NCBI GenBank assembly: GCA_029976005.1
Contig: JARKOQ010000122.1
Span: 1-64,000, forward strand
Reading direction: 5' to 3'
DNA: 64,000 nt
DNA from: Aggregatilineales bacterium
Lineage (GTDB): Bacteria > Chloroflexota > Anaerolineae > Aggregatilineales > Ch27
Shown here: piece by piece, positions 59,662 through 64,000 of the stretch
Layout of the letters: every line of letters begins with the position of its first letter
How positions within the stretch are numbered: position 1 is the stretch's first letter
The notes under the pieces: generated by a model
Told to the model about the DNA's origin: nothing
Seen by the model: only the letters and a program-made list of their open reading frames with translations
The model's database searches: none
Translations under genes and position numbers: made by a program

Positions 59662-60747
59662 TTAGCGTTCCTTCCCCCCGACGCGGACGCGCGGATCGAG
59701 CGCGCCGTAGAGCACGTCGGCCAGGATGTTGGCGAACACGACCGAGATCGCGATCACCAGAAAGACGCCCTGCATCGACGTGTAATCCCGCGCGACGATG
59801 GCCGTCACCAGGAACTTACCCAGGCCCCGGTAGCGGTAGATATCCTCGATGATCACGCTGCCGCCGACGACGAACCCGATGCTGATCGCCAGGCGGGTCA
59901 CGAGGGGCAGCATGGCGTTACGGCCGACGTAGGCCGTCAGCACGCGCCACTGGCTGAGGCCGCGCGCGTGGGCGGCCGTGACGTATTCCTCCCCCAGGGT
60001 GGCGATCGTGCTGCTCTTCATGGTCAGGATCCAGCCGCCGACCGTGGCCGCGACGTAGGTGAACACCGGCAGCAGGGCGTGCTGGAGGATGCTGAGGATG
60101 TATTCCGGCGTGAAGCCCGGCTCCAGGGTGGGATCGACCCGGCCAAGGGCGTTGGCGATATCGATGAGTCCAAGCTGCACCCCCAGGATCAGGATGATCA
60201 GCAGGGCGATGATGTAGTTGGGGATGCCAAACAGGATCGAGGCGATCGCGGTCACGACGTTGTCGAGGATGCCGCCGCGCCAGTAGGCCATCGCCATGCC
60301 CACGAAGATGCCGATCGTGAAGCTGATCAGCAGCCCCAGCCCGACGCTGAAGACCGTCCAGGGCAGGTATTGCAGGATTTGATCGAGGACAGGCGTCCCG
60401 GCGGACGTGATCGACTGGCCCAGGTCGAGGCGAACCAGCCTGCCCAGGTATTCCACATATTGCTCGATGATGGGCTGGTCTGGATTGAAGTCGAAGAGGG
60501 CCGCCGCCCTGGAATAGGCCTCGTCGTAGGAGAGCTGCTCCTCGCGGACGATCCGTTCTGCCTCGATTTGAACCGGGTTGGAGGGCATCTGGCGGATGAG
60601 GATGAAGGTGAAGGTCATGACGGCCCAGATCGTGATCGCGCCTTGCAGCAGGGTCCGGGCCGTGAATCCGGTCAGGGCGCGGCGCAGGGTCTTCCACAGG
60701 GCTGCGGATTGCGAGTCGACGACCTGGATGTCTGGTCTTGCTTCCAT
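59662..60747 (-). CDS. Opp/Dpp-type permease, DppB-like
   Basis: A 361-residue permease with an elongated external segment between the first two TM helices (VREEQLSYDEAYSRAAALFDFNPDQPIIEQYVEYLGRLVRLDLGQSI, containing the GxS motif as DLGQS) and an EAA loop YVTAAHARGLSQWRVLTAYVGRNAMLP. ATG 60747 is chosen for AGGA 7 nt upstream; ATG 60753 is too close to the site. It follows the receptor gene after a hairpin. Confidence 0.92.
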   Translation of the reverse strand: MEARPDIQVVDSQSAALWKTLRRALTGFTARTLLQGAITIWAVMTFTFILIRQMPSNPVQIEAERIVREEQLSYDEAYSRAAALFDFNPDQPIIEQYVEYLGRLVRLDLGQSITSAGTPVLDQILQYLPWTVFSVGLGLLISFTIGIFVGMAMAYWRGGILDNVVTAIASILFGIPNYIIALLIILILGVQLGLIDIANALGRVDPTLEPGFTPEYILSILQHALLPVFTYVAATVGGWILTMKSSTIATLGEEYVTAAHARGLSQWRVLTAYVGRNAMLPLVTRLAISIGFVVGGSVIIEDIYRYRGLGKFLVTAIVARDYTSMQGVFLVIAISVVFANILADVLYGALDPRVRVGGKER

Positions 60748-60922
60748 AGGCATGTCCTGGAAGGGGTCGAACTGCCGTTCCGGACGGCCCGGCGCGCAGT
60801 CGATCGGTTCAAATGGACGCGAACGGCGCCACCCGGAGTCCGGCGCGCAGTCGGAGAGGACAGACGGCCGGCGGGCGGTTCCGGGACGAGCGCGATTATA
60901 GCGCCCGGAAGGCATCCAACAA

Positions 60923-60948
60923 ACCGGGTGGGGTCGCCCCCACCCGGT
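60923..60948 (-). terminator. Intercistronic hairpin after the receptor gene
   Basis: A perfect 11-bp GC stem (60923-60933 with 60938-60948, 4-nt loop), 21 nt after the receptor stop on the minus strand, followed by TTGTTGG. It is likely partial termination before the permease genes. The rest of 60748-60969 shows nothing else. Confidence 0.6.
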
Positions 60949-60969
60949 CGAGCGTCCTACAGACTCAGC

Positions 60970-62724
60970 CTACATCGCATCCGGGCCGGGGGTGAGGATC
61001 CCCTTCAGGGCCAGGTAGGTGATGTAGTTGTCGGCGGAGCCGCCGCCATTGCGCCAGATCGGATCGTCATCGGCCGGCGCGCCGCTGGCCAGGTTCTCGT
61101 TGAGCGGGTTGTTGGTCAGGGCCTCGCTCAGCGGGATCACGGGCAGCAGGTCGTTAAAGATGGCGACCGCCTTGGCCACGAAAGGCTGCTGAACTTCCCT
61201 GTCCAGGCCGGCGCCGGTCGCGGCGATCAGCGCGGTGAAGTCGATCTGCTCGCCGTTCCACTCGAATTCCATCGGGAAGTTGAGGCCGGTCTGGCCTTCG
61301 GTCAGGCCGGTGTAGTTCCAGGAACGCAGCGGGCCGTTGAGCTGATCGGTCGGGAAGGGCGAGGACGCGCCCCAGCTTCGCACGGACAGCGTGAAGTTGC
61401 CGGCCTTGATATCCTCATCGAGCTGCTGCCACTGTACGGCGCGCCCGGTGATATCGAACCCGAAGGCGTTGAGCTGCTCGACCGCGTTCTGGGCGGCCGC
61501 GCCGTAGTCGGCCCATTCCGCCTGGAAGGTGTACTCGGCGGCCACGGGGTCGCCGTTGTCGTCCAGCCACTTGCCCTCGGCGTTGCGGGTGAAGCCGATG
61601 CCCAGCAGCAGCGCTTCGGCCGCGGCGGGATCATACGCGTAGGTATTGAGCGCGGCGACCTCGTCTTCGCTCAGCCAGAGCTGGATCAGGCCGTCCGACA
61701 TGCCGCCCATATACTGCACGGGCAGGGCGCTGAGGCCCTTGGTCAGGAAAGCGCTCTCCGCGCGGTCAATCACCATCGCCATCGCCTGGCGCACTTCGGG
61801 CCGGCTCCAGGGATAGACGTCGTGATTGATGTAGACGGCCGCGCCGTAGTTGTACGGGCCGCGAATGATGCGCAGGCCGGCGTCCTGCATGGCCTGGTCG
61901 GTGGCGGGCGGGAAGCCGTGGGTGGCGTAGGTCACCTTGCCGTCCAGCACCAGCGGGGTGACGGCCTCGGTCTCGCCGTACCAGATCTGGACCGTGCCGA
62001 ACTGGACGCTCTCGGAGAAGATGCTGTTGGGCTGCCAGTGCAGGCTCATGAAGCTGTCGCCGACGTCGTCCAGGGTGTAGATGAACGGCCCGCTGGCGAT
62101 GACCTGCTCAGGACGGAATTCCTTGATCTCGGTCTGGAGGGCCAGCCACGCTTCGCTGTCAATCGCAGCGCCGCTGGCGTACAGGTCCAGCGCTTTCTGG
62201 GCCAGATCGCCGTAGACGGTCATGTTGCGGATGGTCGTGCGCAGGATGATGTGGCGGGCCAGCAGGGACGGATTGGCGAGCGTGAAGCGGACGGTGAAAT
62301 CGTCTACCTTCTCGACCTCGCCCACGTAGTTGAAGTCGCTCCACTTCAGGATGCGGCCGATGGCATAGGTGCCGATCAGGTCGTCGGCAGTGATGGGGCT
62401 GCCATCGCTCCACAGGGCATCCTGGCGCAGATGCACGACAAACGCCTCTTCGCCTTCGAACTCCCAGCTTTCGGCGAGCCAGGGTTCGTAATCGGCTTCA
62501 GCGGCCAGATAGTAGGCCATCGGCAGCTCGACCCAGCGGTAGTACAGACCCAGGCTGCTGGCCGGGCCGCCGGTGGAGAAGCTGTTCAGGTGGCCGTCGG
62601 GGGGCAGGAAGTACGGCCAGGCGCCATAGAAGGTGCCCGCCGGAGCTTCACCCGTCTGACCCAGAACCGGGGCGACGCTGCCCAGGAGCAGCGCCACGAG
62701 AACCAGAAGTGTTACTTTGCGCAT
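60970..62724 (-). CDS. Opp/Dpp-type ABC transporter substrate-binding protein
   Basis: A 584-residue secreted receptor (SBP_bac_5 family). Sec leader MRKVTLLVLVALLLGSVAPVLGQ without lipobox; FVVHLRQDALWSDGSPITADDLIGTYAIG is the family signature. A Trp/Tyr-rich body (TFYGAWPYFLPPDGHLNSF) recalls receptors for oligosaccharides rather than peptides, as seen in Opp-type sugar importers. GGAGGAG precedes ATG 62724. It is the first gene of a complete five-component importer that ends with a secreted hydrolase-like gene. Confidence 0.92.
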   Translation of the reverse strand: MRKVTLLVLVALLLGSVAPVLGQTGEAPAGTFYGAWPYFLPPDGHLNSFSTGGPASSLGLYYRWVELPMAYYLAAEADYEPWLAESWEFEGEEAFVVHLRQDALWSDGSPITADDLIGTYAIGRILKWSDFNYVGEVEKVDDFTVRFTLANPSLLARHIILRTTIRNMTVYGDLAQKALDLYASGAAIDSEAWLALQTEIKEFRPEQVIASGPFIYTLDDVGDSFMSLHWQPNSIFSESVQFGTVQIWYGETEAVTPLVLDGKVTYATHGFPPATDQAMQDAGLRIIRGPYNYGAAVYINHDVYPWSRPEVRQAMAMVIDRAESAFLTKGLSALPVQYMGGMSDGLIQLWLSEDEVAALNTYAYDPAAAEALLLGIGFTRNAEGKWLDDNGDPVAAEYTFQAEWADYGAAAQNAVEQLNAFGFDITGRAVQWQQLDEDIKAGNFTLSVRSWGASSPFPTDQLNGPLRSWNYTGLTEGQTGLNFPMEFEWNGEQIDFTALIAATGAGLDREVQQPFVAKAVAIFNDLLPVIPLSEALTNNPLNENLASGAPADDDPIWRNGGGSADNYITYLALKGILTPGPDAM

Positions 62725-62776
62725 CTTCTCCTCCTGCAAACAGGGAAAACAAAGACCAGGAGTAAACCACGCCTAA

Positions 62777-62805
62777 ACTATGCCCGATATGGGCAGATGA
62801 GTCAA
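62777..62805 (-). promoter_or_regulatory. Promoter with internal dyad for the Opp-type operon
   Basis: Minus strand TTGACT (62800-62805), 17-nt spacer, CATAGT (62777-62782). Within the spacer TGCCC-GATAT-GGGCA (62781-62795) forms a perfect dyad that could be a repressor site. Leader length is about 45 nt. Confidence 0.6.
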
Positions 62806-62841
62806 ATCGACTAGGGCGAAGTATCCAATGACAGTTTTGTT

Positions 62842-62874
62842 ACGGCCGGCTGCGCTCGAAACGCGGCCGGCCGT
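62842..62874 (-). terminator. Hairpin after the NagZ-like gene
   Basis: ACGGCCGG (62842-62849) pairs with CCGGCCGT (62867-62874), extended inward by about five more pairs, 38 nt after the NagZ stop. No T run on the minus strand, so termination is uncertain. Confidence 0.45.
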
Positions 62875-62912
62875 GCATGAATGGGGTTAATGCGGCAGAA
62901 GGCGGCGCGCGA

Positions 62913-64000
62913 TCAGCCGACGGTGTGCACCGGGACGGGCAGACTCCCCGAAGGCGTGCAGCGGCCCAGCAGGGCGTCCACCGCCGCCTGGAGCGACGGC
63001 GTGCTGTCGCCGCAGGTGCACAGGATCGTGCCCGCCCCACGCAGGGCTTCCACGTCGTACGGGTTGCGCAGGCACAGCAGGATGCTGTGGGCAGCCGTAT
63101 CCAATAGACTCTGGGCCAGCTCGCGCTGGGCCGCGGTCAGGTGGGCGCTGCGGGTGGCGACGATCAGGATGCCGCCGTTCCCGGCCAGGGCGCGGGCCTG
63201 CTCGACGGCGGCCGGATTGGGCGCGGTCGGGCTGAGGGCCAGGTGCTGGACGTGCGGCGCGGCCGCGTGCAGGATCGTCCCCAGGCCGGTGTGCCCGCCC
63301 TGGTCAACGGCGCCCGATTCCATGAAGGACGCGAACTCCACCAGGGCAATCCGCTTGTCTTCCGGCAGCGGGAAGACTCCCTGTTCCGCGCGGAGCAGCA
63401 CCAGCCCGGCTTCGGCGGCCCGGCGGCAGACGGCCAGGTGATCCGGGTGGCGGATCACGTCCAGCGGGCGGGCGTCCCCGACCGGGAAGCGCGCCTTGAA
63501 AGCATCCTGCCGGGCCAAAGCCTGCTCGATGCGGGCTTCCGGGAGGCGGCCCGATTCGGCGGCGGCGGCCAGGGCGTCGTAGGCTTCCTGCTGCAGCGCG
63601 CGGGTGTGAGAGAAGAAGATCACGTCGTGGCCCGCCAGGGCGGCCAGGACGGCCGACTCGCCCGCCCCATACTGGTTGGTGATGGCCTTCATCTCCATGC
63701 AGTCGGTGGCGGCCAGGCCGGTGAAGCCCACGTCGTCGCGCAGCAGGCGGGTGGCGATGGCCGGGGACAGCGTGGCCGGGTAGTCGGGATCGAGCGCCTC
63801 GAATTTGACGTGGCTGACCATGACGCTGGCGATCCCGGCCTCGACCGCCGCCCGGAAGGGGCGCAGGTCGTGCTGCCACAGGTAATCCGGCGAGCCGCTG
63901 ACCACGGGCAGGCTGACGTGCGAATCGACCGGCGTTTTGCCGTGGCCGGGGAAGTGCTTGGCGCAGGCTCCGACCCCGGCCTGCTGGAAGCCGCGCACTT
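62913..64000 (-). CDS. nagZ: Beta-N-acetylglucosaminidase NagZ-type GH3 enzyme (5' partial)
   Basis: About 362 C-terminal residues of a GH3 enzyme; the start lies beyond the window. The NagZ-specific loop KHFPGHGKTPVDSHVSLP carries the His/Asp acid-base dyad, and the nucleophile Asp is in ATDCMEMKAI. A second alpha/beta domain follows, as in the two-domain NagZ of B. subtilis. NagZ removes GlcNAc from muropeptides; with the NamZ gene in this window the cell could take MurNAc-GlcNAc chains apart from both sugars. Some GH3 members of this group are phosphorylases or act on other amino sugars, so the name is probable, not certain. Confidence 0.87.
   Translation of the reverse strand, partial: VRGFQQAGVGACAKHFPGHGKTPVDSHVSLPVVSGSPDYLWQHDLRPFRAAVEAGIASVMVSHVKFEALDPDYPATLSPAIATRLLRDDVGFTGLAATDCMEMKAITNQYGAGESAVLAALAGHDVIFFSHTRALQQEAYDALAAAAESGRLPEARIEQALARQDAFKARFPVGDARPLDVIRHPDHLAVCRRAAEAGLVLLRAEQGVFPLPEDKRIALVEFASFMESGAVDQGGHTGLGTILHAAAPHVQHLALSPTAPNPAAVEQARALAGNGGILIVATRSAHLTAAQRELAQSLLDTAAHSILLCLRNPYDVEALRGAGTILCTCGDSTPSLQAAVDALLGRCTPSGSLPVPVHTVG

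Noticed and set aside
59968-62814. Long plus-strand open frame of about 948 codons opposite the receptor and DppB genes
   Set aside because: It is antisense to two clear transporter genes, has no ribosome-binding site and a His/Gln/Asp/Gly-skewed, family-free translation. It reflects high GC at third codon positions of the real genes.
1-64000. tRNA, rRNA, CRISPR arrays, prophage or IS elements
   Set aside because: No tRNA-like cloverleaf with CCA context, no direct-repeat/spacer array, and no transposase, integrase or phage gene was seen. The heptad islands have no spacers.

Overview
The window is a 64 kb GC-rich bacterial segment, almost fully coding, dominated by sugar and oligosaccharide ABC importers, their regulators and catabolic enzymes. 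The gene style (many RbsBAC- and Dpp/Opp-type importers, LacI and RpiR regulators, GH172/GH130/GH171 enzymes, a very long PAS/GAF histidine kinase, a STAND NTPase, heptameric tandem repeats and REP-like palindromes) suggests a saprophytic Chloroflexota of the Anaerolineae type. That assignment is inference, since no rRNA or tRNA gene is present. I saw no CRISPR array, prophage or insertion sequence.

Layout. 1-3065: tail of an RbsB-like binding protein, then RbsA-like ATPase and RbsC-like permease. 3333-5765: an SRPBCC protein and a secreted Ser/Thr-rich beta-helix protein. 5843-8919 (minus): GH130, GH172 (DUF2961) and a phosphoribosyltransferase. 9249-13290 (minus): an OsmC protein, Dpp-type permeases and a binding protein. 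13550-18267: a UroD-like protein converging on a 1221-residue hybrid-sensor-like histidine kinase. 18612-27667 (plus): a LacI-controlled amino-sugar/peptidoglycan salvage locus (NamZ, ABC importer, tandem GNAT, PIG-L deacetylase, ROK kinase, SIS protein). 27833-29137: a secreted beta-propeller. 29310-40793 (minus): a large catabolic locus with an ABC importer, MtnK, MtnA, a Dabb protein, an LsrF-like aldolase, an SDR and a RhaD-like aldolase, preceded by an RpiR regulator. 41042-44849 (plus, divergent): split transketolase, RuBisCO-like protein and HAD phosphatase. 45120-50872: PAC2 protein, small membrane protein, STAND NTPase, GNAT and 2-hydroxyacid dehydrogenase. 51078-53758 (minus): L-fucose isomerase with its LacI repressor. 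53937-62724 (minus): a complete Opp-type importer (binding protein, two permeases, two ATPases) followed by a small membrane protein and a secreted glycoside-hydrolase-like protein. 62913-64000 (minus): C-terminal part of a NagZ-type GH3 enzyme.

How they work together. The cell seems built to import and dismantle rare sugars. The strongest pathway reading is salvage of 5-methylthioribose or another 5-deoxypentose: import, 1-phosphorylation by MtnK, isomerisation by MtnA, then aldol cleavage to DHAP and an aldehyde. Next to it, a split transketolase plus a RuBisCO-like protein resembles pieces of the known D-apiose/apionate routes but lacks the usual partners. The NamZ locus and the terminal NagZ point to cell-wall sugar recycling. 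In four importer loci a strong hairpin sits directly after the binding-protein gene, before the membrane or ATPase genes.
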